Assembly: GCA_017889745.1 (NCBI GenBank)
Contig: JAGGAG010000051.1
Location: forward strand, 1-22,093
Direction: 5' to 3'
From: Gemmatimonadota bacterium
Lineage (GTDB): Bacteria > Gemmatimonadota > Gemmatimonadetes > Gemmatimonadales > GWC2-71-9
Length of the DNA: 22,093 bases
Position 1 is the first letter of the stretch, and each line of letters starts with the position of its first letter. The translations under genes and the position numbers were made by a program. The notes beneath the pieces are model-generated. The model had not been told where the DNA came from and searched no databases. It saw nothing but the letters and a program-made list of their open reading frames with translations. This document shows, piece by piece, positions 14,489-21,320 of this stretch.

Positions 14489-16828
14489 CTACTCATCCTC
14501 CTGCCTTAGCGCCACCACCGCCGCGCGGACGCGGTCGGCGAGGGTGCGCTCTTCCCGCAACTGATCGATGACGGCCTCGGCCTGCTTCATGTGAAGCGAG
14601 AGGCTGCCGGCCTTTTCCAGCGCCTGATCGAGCACGGCCCGCTGCGAGTGCAGCGTCTCCAGGCTGGCGCGCAGGTCGAGGGTCATCGCCTCAGCGCGTG
14701 ACAGGCGCTGTTCCGCGCGCTCCACCTGCTGGCGCCGCTGCTCCAGGGCTTCCACCGCGCCGGTGGCCTGGCGCAGCTGGGCCTGGGTGTCGATCACGAC
14801 GCGGGCGGTCTCTTCCACCTCGCGGCGGGCATCGGCGATGGAGCGCGCGGCGGCGAGGGTCTGGGCCGCCTCGGCGTGGACCTGGCGCACCTCGCGCTGG
14901 AGGGTGTCCACCGCCTCCTGCCGGCTCAGCACCGCCTCGGTGGCACGGGTCATCTCCCGTTCCGCCACCTGCCAGCGCGTGAGATGCTCCTCGAACTGCC
15001 GCAATTGGTCCTGCACCAGGTTGAGCGCGATGCCGCGCTCGCCCAGGTCGGCGCTGGAGCGCTCCAGCTCGCGGACGCGTTCCTCGGCGCTGGCGAGCGA
15101 CGCCGTGAGCACCCGCACCACTTCCTCCAGCCGCTCGGCGCTGTCGGCGCCCTCGCGGCGGAGCTCCGCGGCGCGCGCCAGCTGCTCCATGGCGCGCTCC
15201 AGCCCGCCCTCGCGACGCGAGAGCTCGTCTTCCAGCTGCCGGAGGCGCTCCTTCAACTCGTCGGCCACCCGCGCCTTTCCGCCCAGCCCGTCAAAGGCCT
15301 CGGCGAGGGTCGCCATGCGCCGGTCGGCGTCACCGACCCAGTTGGCGACCTCGGCGATGCGGTCGGCGACGCGATCGGCGTCGTCGGCCCGGCCGGCCAC
15401 GGTGTTGAAGCGCTGCTCGGCGCCGTCCATGCGCGCCGCGAGCGCCGCGGTGCGCTCGTTGAGCTCGAATCCGAGCGCGTGCAGGTTGGCCACGCGCTGG
15501 CTCAGGTCGTCGAGCTGGGACACCCGCGCGTCGGCCATGTCGAGCGACGAGGTGACGCGATCGACGTCTTTCCGCACCCGTTCGACCAGCGGCTCGAGCG
15601 CCAGCAGCTCGGTGACCTGGCCCTTGAGCGCGCGGGTGGACTCGTCGCTGCGCGAGAGCCACTTCTCGGTATCGCCCTGCGACTCGCGGAGGCGGGCCAG
15701 TTCCTGCTGGGCGCGGCCCACTTCCTCGAGGGCGTCGCGTACGGCCTCTTCCGAGCCGCGGAGCACGCCCAGGTCGCGCATGGCGGTCTCGACCGCGGGC
15801 CGCGCGTCCTCGAGCTTCTGCACCCGCAGGCCCAGCCCGGCGAGCAACTGCTCGAGCCGGGCCGCCTCGGCCTGCAGCAGGCGGGCACGCTCCGCCTTCT
15901 CGCCCAGCAGCTTGAACTCGGCGGTGAGCCCAGAGACCTGGGCATAGAGGTGCTGGGTCTGCCCGTGCAGGCCGACGATGTGCCGGCCCGACTCGTTGAG
16001 CACCTGGAGCTTCGACTCGTATTCGCGAACCTCGGCGCGGATCTCGGCGATGCGCTCCGCGAGGGAGTCCATGCCGCGGCGCTCCTGCTCCACCAGCGAC
16101 ACGCTGCGATCCATGTCGCCACGGAGCACGTTGAGCGCCTCGCGCAGGACGGCCTCCTCGGCGCCGAGGCCCGCGTGGCGCGCGCTGAGCGACTCGGTTT
16201 CGCTGGAGACGCGGCGCTGGGTCTCGTCGGCGCCGTTGACCCGTACCTCGAGCTCGCGCAGGAGCCGGAGCAGCTCGTCCTGGCGACGGAACCCGGCCTC
16301 GAGCTGGGGGAGCATGCCGAAGAGGTGAGCGACCTGGCCGCTGGTCCGGTCGATCAGGTCACGCTGCTGCTCCAGGGCCGCGAGCTTCTGCGTGGTCTGC
16401 TCGGCGAGAGCGCGGAGCACGCCGATCTGGTGCTGCACCTCGGGGACGCGCTCGCTCTGCTCCCGGAGGGCGCTCACGATGCCGGTGGCCTCGCCGGTGC
16501 GCTCCTCGACGGCGGCGAGCTTCGCGTCGGCGCTGGTCCAGGCCTCGTCGAAGCCATTGAGCCGCAGCATGGCACGTTCGAGGGTGGGCGACAGGGCGTC
16601 GATGGCGCGGAGCTGCTGCTCCAGGGTGGCCACCCGCTCGCCGAGCACGGCGGCCATGGCGGCGCTGTCCCCGGACTGGGCGGCCTGCAGCTCGCCGGCG
16701 GCCGATTCGGCGCGGGCCACGAGCGTCTCGAGGCTGCTGCGCTCACGCTGGATGGCAGTGAGCACCGTACGGATCTCGCCGGGGGTGGGCCCGGGCTCCT
16801 GGCGCTTGAGGCCCTTGAGGAAGGTCAT
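14489..16828 (-). CDS. Long coiled-coil protein of unknown function
   Basis: The 779-residue protein is almost entirely alpha-helical heptad sequence rich in Glu, Arg, Leu, Ala and Gln, with very few prolines after residue 16. I see no signal peptide, no membrane segment, no Walker A motif and no globular enzyme domain. The first 15 residues (M-T-F-L-K-G-L-K-R-Q-E-P-G-P-T) form a short basic and proline-containing head. Two short phrases, A-N-L-H-A-L-G-F and A-N-W-V-G-D-A-D-R-R, break the heptads near the middle. It could be a cytoplasmic filament or scaffold, like the bacterial intermediate-filament-like proteins, or a DNA-organising rod, but nothing proves either. The start has AGGAG about 10 bases upstream. 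The long open frame on the opposite strand (14876-16972) is a shadow of the biased codon use. Confidence 0.8.
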   Translation of the reverse strand: MTFLKGLKRQEPGPTPGEIRTVLTAIQRERSSLETLVARAESAAGELQAAQSGDSAAMAAVLGERVATLEQQLRAIDALSPTLERAMLRLNGFDEAWTSADAKLAAVEERTGEATGIVSALREQSERVPEVQHQIGVLRALAEQTTQKLAALEQQRDLIDRTSGQVAHLFGMLPQLEAGFRRQDELLRLLRELEVRVNGADETQRRVSSETESLSARHAGLGAEEAVLREALNVLRGDMDRSVSLVEQERRGMDSLAERIAEIRAEVREYESKLQVLNESGRHIVGLHGQTQHLYAQVSGLTAEFKLLGEKAERARLLQAEAARLEQLLAGLGLRVQKLEDARPAVETAMRDLGVLRGSEEAVRDALEEVGRAQQELARLRESQGDTEKWLSRSDESTRALKGQVTELLALEPLVERVRKDVDRVTSSLDMADARVSQLDDLSQRVANLHALGFELNERTAALAARMDGAEQRFNTVAGRADDADRVADRIAEVANWVGDADRRMATLAEAFDGLGGKARVADELKERLRQLEDELSRREGGLERAMEQLARAAELRREGADSAERLEEVVRVLTASLASAEERVRELERSSADLGERGIALNLVQDQLRQFEEHLTRWQVAEREMTRATEAVLSRQEAVDTLQREVRQVHAEAAQTLAAARSIADARREVEETARVVIDTQAQLRQATGAVEALEQRRQQVERAEQRLSRAEAMTLDLRASLETLHSQRAVLDQALEKAGSLSLHMKQAEAVIDQLREERTLADRVRAAVVALRQEDE

Positions 16829-17161
16829 CGGGGGAAGCTCCTTCGGCGTGACGCCCGGCGCAGCGGCGGATCAAACGGCGGATATGACCGCACTCGTCGC
16901 AATGCACGTGCCTTATGCAATGCCCCGATGACGACAGCGGCGACCTTCTTTACAGCAGGGGACAAGATGTGATGCGGGCGGGAGATGGGGCGCTTCGTCG
17001 CGACGATTGCGCGGGTGCCCGGTGCATGGGGCTGCGCGCTTGCGCTGGCGCATCGCGGCGGGTCTCGCAATCGGGCAGCGTGCCGATTGCTGCACAGCCG
17101 CGCGGCACGGATCCGGCAGCGAATCGGCGGCATGACTGCCATCTCACGCCGGGACCCCGCG
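16829..17161. other. Divergent intergenic region of 333 bases
   Basis: This gap separates the minus-strand coiled-coil gene from the plus-strand lipoprotein gene. The plus-strand frame is open from 16985, but the residues before 17162 are Arg-rich and come before a perfect signal peptide, so I take them as non-coding. It holds the ribosome binding site of the coiled-coil gene at its left end, a CACGTG palindrome near 16905, and one clear dyad at 17067-17090. No clear sigma-70 promoter pair was found for either gene. Confidence 0.5.
17067..17090. promoter_or_regulatory. Perfect 8-base dyad upstream of the lipoprotein gene
   Basis: GCAATCGG and CCGATTGC form a perfect 8-base inverted repeat with an 8-base spacer, ending 71 bases before the ATG at 17162. 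A dyad with half-sites 16 bases apart centre to centre fits binding by a dimeric regulator on one face of the helix to a first approximation, or an RNA hairpin in a long leader. No factor can be named. Confidence 0.4.
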
Positions 17162-18175
17162 ATGCGCCACGCCAGCCGTGCCCTCGCCGTGGCGCTATGC
17201 CTGACCGCGCTCGCCGGGTGCCGCGGGTCGGAGGCGGCGGGCAACGAACCGCCTCCAGGCGGCAACCCGCCCCCGACGCTACCCCCGGCCAACCCGCCGG
17301 GCACGCCTGACCTGGGTACCAACGCGAGCCTCAACGGGAAGACCCCGTTCCCGGCGGACAACGCCTGGAACGTGCGGATCGACACGGCGCAGGTGGATCC
17401 CAATTCGGACGCGCTGATCGCGAGCATCGGGCTCACGACCAGCCTGCACCCCGACTGGGGCACGACGGAGGTGGATTACGGGATCCCGTACGTGGTGGTG
17501 GCGGGGAACACGCCCAAGGTCAGCGTCACCTTCGACTACGCCGACGAGAGCGACGCGGGCCCGTACCCGATCCCGGCGAGCCCGCCGATCGAGGGTGGGG
17601 CCGGAAGCAGCGGTGACCGGCACATCCTGATGATCGACCGGGACAACTGGATCCTGTACGAGCTCTACGCAGCGTATCCGCCGGCATCGGCGGGCCAGCC
17701 GTGGACGGCGGGGTCGGGGGCGATCTACGACCTCAACTCGAATGCGTTGCGACCCGAAGGGTGGACCTCAGCGGACGCGGCGGGGCTGCCGATCTTCCCC
17801 GGGCTGGTGCGATACGACGAGGTGGCGGCGGGCCAGATCCGGCATGCGCTGCGCTTCACGGTCCGGAACAGCCGCCGAGCCTACGTGTACCCGGCCCGGC
17901 ACTGGGCCAGCAGCAACACGAGCGCCGATCTGCCACCGATGGGGATGCGGGTGCGGCTCAAAGAGGGCTTCGATCTCAGCGGCCTCCCGGCGCATGCGCA
18001 GGTGGTGCTGCAGGCGATGAAGACCTACGGCATGATCGTGGCCGACAACGGCTCCAACTGGTACGTAAGCGGCGTGTCGGACACCCGCTGGGACCCGGCG
18101 ATCTTCGACGCCTTCCGCAACGTGCACGGCAGCGACTTCGAGGTGGTGAAGATGGGTACGGTGGTGGTGCCGTAG
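17162..18175 (+). CDS. Secreted lipoprotein of a conserved family of unknown function
   Basis: The 337-residue product begins with a textbook lipoprotein signal, M-R-H-A-S-R-A-L-A-V-A-L-C-L-T-A-L-A-G-C, with C20 as the lipidated residue. A Pro/Gly-rich tether follows (28-49) and then one globular domain (about 58-337). Strong blocks are F-P-A-D-N-A-W-N (63-70), F-D-Y-A-D-E-S-D-x-G-P-Y-P-I-P (124-138), G-D-R-H-I-L-M-I-D-R-D-N-W-I-L-Y-E-L (151-168), G-S-G-A-I-Y-D-L-N-S-N (184-194), W-T-S-A-D-A-A-G-L-P-I-F-P-G-L-V-R-Y-D-E (201-220) and K-T-Y-G-M-I-V-A-D-N-G-S-N-W-Y (287-301). I recall this pattern from proteins annotated only as hypothetical. The many Asp, His and Trp residues would suit carbohydrate or metal binding, but that is a guess. 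The chosen ATG has only a weak GGGA 7 bases upstream. Confidence 0.82.
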   Translation: MRHASRALAVALCLTALAGCRGSEAAGNEPPPGGNPPPTLPPANPPGTPDLGTNASLNGKTPFPADNAWNVRIDTAQVDPNSDALIASIGLTTSLHPDWGTTEVDYGIPYVVVAGNTPKVSVTFDYADESDAGPYPIPASPPIEGGAGSSGDRHILMIDRDNWILYELYAAYPPASAGQPWTAGSGAIYDLNSNALRPEGWTSADAAGLPIFPGLVRYDEVAAGQIRHALRFTVRNSRRAYVYPARHWASSNTSADLPPMGMRVRLKEGFDLSGLPAHAQVVLQAMKTYGMIVADNGSNWYVSGVSDTRWDPAIFDAFRNVHGSDFEVVKMGTVVVP

Positions 18176-18183
18176 TACACCCA

Positions 18184-18651
18184 TCAGAACTCGTTCCCGA
18201 AATTGAGGCCACCCGCTTCCATGGTCGCGGCCCCGACGACGGCGAGGCCGACAGCGGCGATGACTACACTCAGCGCCACGGTCTTGCCGGCACTGGTACC
18301 CCGGACCTGAACCGCTTTGACCTCGCTCAGTGGAATGCCGAGCTCCTTCCTGGCGTCATCCGTGATCCCGAAGAGGGTATCGCCCGACACACGCGGCGCA
18401 GTCACCTGCAACATCCCCGGGTGGGAAGTCGTTGCAATGCGGATGCTGCGCCCGGATACGGACGACGGTACCGCCGATCCATTGGGCTGGGAGACCCAGG
18501 TCGTATCAGGACGCTGGAGTTCGGGATGGGCGGCCAGCACGGCTTCCGCGCCCTGTTGCTGGGTCTTCCAGCTGGTGCAACCGGTGGCAGCGGGCAGGTA
18601 GGCCAGGAGCAGCAAGGCGGCGGTGCGGCGATGGGTGAGGTGACTGGACAT
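18184..18651 (-). CDS. Small lipoprotein with a C-terminal hydrophobic segment
   Basis: The 155-residue product starts with a basic N-terminus, a hydrophobic core and the lipobox A-T-G-C at 22-25, so it should be lipidated. The central part alternates strands (S-G-R-S-I-R-I-A, then V-S-G-D-T-L-F-G-I-T) and resembles small SH3-like or DUF-type lipoproteins that are common in Gemmatimonadota-like genomes. A hydrophobic run follows near the end (about 124-145, V-A-L-S-V-V-I-A-A-V-G-L-A-V-V-G). The frame is open 12 codons further upstream, but I chose the ATG with GGAG 7 bases before it and the signal peptide directly after it. The end lies 8 bases from the stop of the convergent lipoprotein gene. 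No function can be assigned. Confidence 0.78.
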   Translation of the reverse strand: MSSHLTHRRTAALLLLAYLPAATGCTSWKTQQQGAEAVLAAHPELQRPDTTWVSQPNGSAVPSSVSGRSIRIATTSHPGMLQVTAPRVSGDTLFGITDDARKELGIPLSEVKAVQVRGTSAGKTVALSVVIAAVGLAVVGAATMEAGGLNFGNEF

Positions 18652-18777
18652 GGCATGGCTCCGTTGAGGATGGGCGCATGATGCCACAGGGCGGTCAAGT
18701 GCCCGTCAAGAGGCGCGGAACCTTCCGCAGCGACCGCCCGTAGGGCTGACATCCCATCAGTCCAACCCGGAGGCCCG

Positions 18778-19842
18778 ATGCGCAGCGCCCGTACCGCCGT
18801 CCTGTCTGCCAGCCTGTCCATCCTTCTTGCCCTCGTTGCCCAGTCCACTCCGCTCGCCGCGCAAGCGTTCTTCCTGACGGTCCCGGTCGCGAGCCAGCGC
18901 GCGTCAGTGACACAGACGATCGGCCTGACAGACATCTCGATGAATTACGGCCGGCCGGGCGTCGCCGGCCGGAAGATCTGGGGCGGGCTGGTGCCCTACG
19001 ACTCGGTGTGGCGGGCAGGGGCCAACGTCAACACGGTGCTCGCGTTCACATCGCCCGTCACCATCGGCGGGAAGCAACTGCCCGCGGGGCGGTACGGTGT
19101 GTTCATGATCCCGACGCCGCAGCAATGGACGGTGATCCTGAGCCGGGAAGCGAACGCGTGGGGGCACTTCAGCTACAACGAGGCGGAGGACGTGCTCCGG
19201 TTTACGGTCACTCCGGTGGCGGGTGAGATGACCGAGTGGCTGGAATACACCTTCGATGACCCGAAGGCCGACGCGGTGACGGTGACGCTGCGCTGGGAGA
19301 AGCTCGCGGTGCCGTTCGTCGTGTCGTTGAACAGCACGCAGGTGGTGATGGACAGCCTGCAGCAGCAACTGCGTGGCCTGCCCAAGTTCTTCCCTGCCGC
19401 CTGGGGCCAGGCTGCCATGTGGGCGATGCAGCACGACCAGCTGGCCACGGCGAGCGCGTGGGCGGACACCGCCATCGGGCTGGGGGCCACGTATCAGACC
19501 CTGATGCTCAAGTCACGGATCCTGGCGAGGGAAGGGAACCAGGCGGGAGCCGATTCACTTCGGACACGCGCGCTGGCGGTCGCCACCGAGGCCGACATGA
19601 ATGCCTACGGCTACCAGCTGCTCCAGCAGGGCAAGAAGGATGAGGCGCTGGCGGTGTTCATCAAGAACACCAAGACCTATCCGCAGTCATGGAACACCTG
19701 GGACAGCCTGGCCGAGTGCTATGGCGTAATGGGGAACAAGAAGCTGGCGATCGCGAACTACCAGAAGGCACTGGCGATGGTGGGCGATCCGGGACAGAAG
19801 CGGAGGATCGAGACCGCGATCGCGGCGCTGAACAAGTCGTGA
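18778..19842 (+). CDS. Secreted DUF2911 domain protein with TPR-like C-terminus
   Basis: The 354-residue product has a signal peptide ending at about L-A-A-Q-A (26-30). It then has a DUF2911 domain with the family signature S-M-N-Y-G-R-P-G-V-A-G-R-K-I-W-G at 54-69 and V-P-Y-D-S-V-W-R-A-G-A-N at 72-83, running to about 180. The C-terminal half (about 210-350) has two or three TPR-like helical pairs, for example N-T-W-D-S-L-A-E-C-Y at 306-315 and A-I-A-N-Y-Q-K-A-L at 324-332. TPR units bind proteins; DUF2911 has no known activity. The ATG has GGAGG 4 bases upstream. The gene is followed, after 96 bases, by the amidohydrolase on the same strand, with a 7-base repeat array in between. It probably works in the periplasm. 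Confidence 0.9.
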   Translation: MRSARTAVLSASLSILLALVAQSTPLAAQAFFLTVPVASQRASVTQTIGLTDISMNYGRPGVAGRKIWGGLVPYDSVWRAGANVNTVLAFTSPVTIGGKQLPAGRYGVFMIPTPQQWTVILSREANAWGHFSYNEAEDVLRFTVTPVAGEMTEWLEYTFDDPKADAVTVTLRWEKLAVPFVVSLNSTQVVMDSLQQQLRGLPKFFPAAWGQAAMWAMQHDQLATASAWADTAIGLGATYQTLMLKSRILAREGNQAGADSLRTRALAVATEADMNAYGYQLLQQGKKDEALAVFIKNTKTYPQSWNTWDSLAECYGVMGNKKLAIANYQKALAMVGDPGQKRRIETAIAALNKS

Positions 19843-19852
19843 GGGCGATGCG

Positions 19853-19887
19853 GTGAACAGTGAACGGTAAACGGTAGGCGGGAACAG
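19853..19887. repeat. 7-base tandem repeat array between the DUF2911 and amidohydrolase genes
   Basis: Five units of 7 bases follow one another: GTGAACA, GTGAACG, GTAAACG, GTAGGCG and GGAACAG. The array starts 10 bases after the DUF2911 stop and ends 51 bases before the amidohydrolase start. No protein is encoded. A related, more degenerate array lies at the other end of the amidohydrolase gene. Confidence 0.6.
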
Positions 19888-19938
19888 GTAGCGCGGAACG
19901 GGACGTATCTTTGGGGTAACCCTTCTCCTGGATACGGC

Positions 19939-21249
19939 ATGCGTCGCACCTTCCTCATGGCCGCCGCCACGCTCGTGGCGGCGGCTCCCGTCCCGGCCCA
20001 GGCCCCTGCGGCGGCACCGAAGCGAGTCCTCATTCTCGCCGGGCACCTCATCGACGGCACCAGCGACAAGGCGCGGGACAACCAGGCCATCCTGATCGAG
20101 GGCGATAGCATCGTGGCGGTGGGCCCGCGCGCCGAGGTCGAGTCGCGCGCGGGCGGCGCCGAGCGGATCGACCTCGGCACGATGACGGTGCTGCCGGGGC
20201 TCATCGACAACCACACCCACATCCTGCTCCAGGGCGACATCACGGCGCAGGACTACGACGACCAGCTGCTCAAGGAGTCCATTCCTTACCGCACCATCCG
20301 GGCGACGATGGCCGTGCGCACAGCGCTCGAGAACGGCTTCACGGCGCTGCGTGACCTCGAGACCGAGGGCGCGATGTACGCCGACGTGGACGTGAAGCGG
20401 GCCATCAACCGGGGCGTGATCCCGGGGCCGCGGATGTTCGTGTCCACGCGCGCGCTCGCGCCCACCGGGATGTATCCGCTGCTGGGCTATTCGTGGGAGC
20501 TGCGGATGCCGCAGGGCGTGCAGATCACCGATGGTCCGGAAGACCTGCGGAAGGCAGTACGGGAGCAGGTGGGGAACGGGGCGGACTGGATCAAGTTCTA
20601 CGCCGACCGGCGCTACTTCATCGCGCCCGACGGCCGGCTGCGCAGCTGGGTCAACTACACCGACGCGGAAATGCAGGCGATCGTGCAGGAGGCGCACCGG
20701 CTGGGGAAGAAGGTGGCAGCGCACGCGATCGGGTGGGACGGCATTGACGCGGCGCTGCGCGCGGGTGTCAACAGCATCGAGCATGGGGACGGCCTCACGC
20801 CCGACCTGGTGGACCGGATGAAGTCACAGCAGGTGTACTGGTGCCCGACGATCTATGTGGGTGCGTACGTGGCCGAGGGCCGCGGGGGGATCTGGCCGCG
20901 CATGGTGGAAATCGAGAAGGCCAACTTCGGCGAGGCGGTGAAGCGCGGACTGCTGCCATTCATCGCTTATGGCACCGATGCCGGCGGCTACGCCTGGAGC
21001 GAGAACCAGGCGAAGGAGTTCGCCTATATGGTGCGCTACGGGATGACGCCGATGCAGGCGATCACGTCGGCGACGGCGACCGGGGCGCGGCTGCTCGATC
21101 AGCCGCGGCTGGGCCGAATCATGCCGGGGAAGCTCGCGGACATCGTGGCCGTGAGGGGGGACCCACTTTCCGACATCACGGAACTGGAGAGGGTCGGGTT
21201 CGTGATGAAAGGGGGAACGGTCTACAAGGGGGTGAGCGGCGAGCGGTGA
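19939..21249 (+). CDS. Secreted metal-dependent amidohydrolase (Xaa-Pro dipeptidase-like)
   Basis: The 436-residue protein has a signal peptide (M-R-R-T-F-L-M-A-A-A, cleavage near A-Q-A at 20-22). The amidohydrolase barrel follows: H92-T-H94 metal ligands, K219 (in W-I-K-F-Y, the usual carbamylated lysine), H262, H282 and D347 (G-T-D-A-G-G). The pattern P-G-L-I-D-N-H-T-H-I and G-A-D-W-I-K fit the group that includes imidazolonepropionase-like and Xaa-Pro dipeptidase-type enzymes, which cleave C-N bonds in small substrates. The real substrate is unknown. No Shine-Dalgarno is present; TATCTT at 19906-19911 may be the -10 box. The last residues, G-V-S-G-E-R, and the stop are written by a 7-base repeat. 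The enzyme should act in the periplasm or outside the cell. Confidence 0.92.
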   Translation: MRRTFLMAAATLVAAAPVPAQAPAAAPKRVLILAGHLIDGTSDKARDNQAILIEGDSIVAVGPRAEVESRAGGAERIDLGTMTVLPGLIDNHTHILLQGDITAQDYDDQLLKESIPYRTIRATMAVRTALENGFTALRDLETEGAMYADVDVKRAINRGVIPGPRMFVSTRALAPTGMYPLLGYSWELRMPQGVQITDGPEDLRKAVREQVGNGADWIKFYADRRYFIAPDGRLRSWVNYTDAEMQAIVQEAHRLGKKVAAHAIGWDGIDAALRAGVNSIEHGDGLTPDLVDRMKSQQVYWCPTIYVGAYVAEGRGGIWPRMVEIEKANFGEAVKRGLLPFIAYGTDAGGYAWSENQAKEFAYMVRYGMTPMQAITSATATGARLLDQPRLGRIMPGKLADIVAVRGDPLSDITELERVGFVMKGGTVYKGVSGER

Positions 21250-21287
21250 GTGGGAACCGAGACTGCGTGAGGGGTGAGGGGGACCGG
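21232..21287. repeat. 7-base repeat array across the amidohydrolase stop codon
   Basis: Reading in steps of 7 from 21232 gives GTGAGCG, GCGAGCG, GTGAGTG, GGAACCG, AGACTGC, GTGAGGG, GTGAGGG and GGACCGG. Five of the eight units are close to GTGAGCG. The TGA stop of the amidohydrolase (21247-21249) falls inside the third unit, and the first two units code for the end of the protein. Confidence 0.5.
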
Positions 21288-21301
21288 CTACGTCACCGGT
21301 C
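21282..21301. terminator. Hairpin between convergent amidohydrolase and beta-barrel genes
   Basis: GACCGG and CCGGTC form a perfect 6-base stem with an 8-base loop. Outside one mismatch, G-rich and C-rich flanks (GGG before, CCCC after) can lengthen the stem. It lies between two convergent stop codons, the usual place for a bidirectional terminator. The bases after it are CCCCTTCCC on the plus strand, which is a poor T run, so the call is tentative. Confidence 0.4.
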
Positions 21302-21320
21302 GCCCCTTCCCTCGCTCGCG

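Noticed and set aside
14876..16972. Long plus-strand open frame (698 codons) opposite the coiled-coil gene.
   Set aside because: It has a composition expected from the reverse of heptad-coding GC-rich DNA, no start signal and no recognisable domain.
16985..17161. N-terminal extension of the lipoprotein frame by 59 codons.
   Set aside because: It would bury a perfect lipoprotein signal peptide behind an Arg-rich stretch that has no ribosome binding site.
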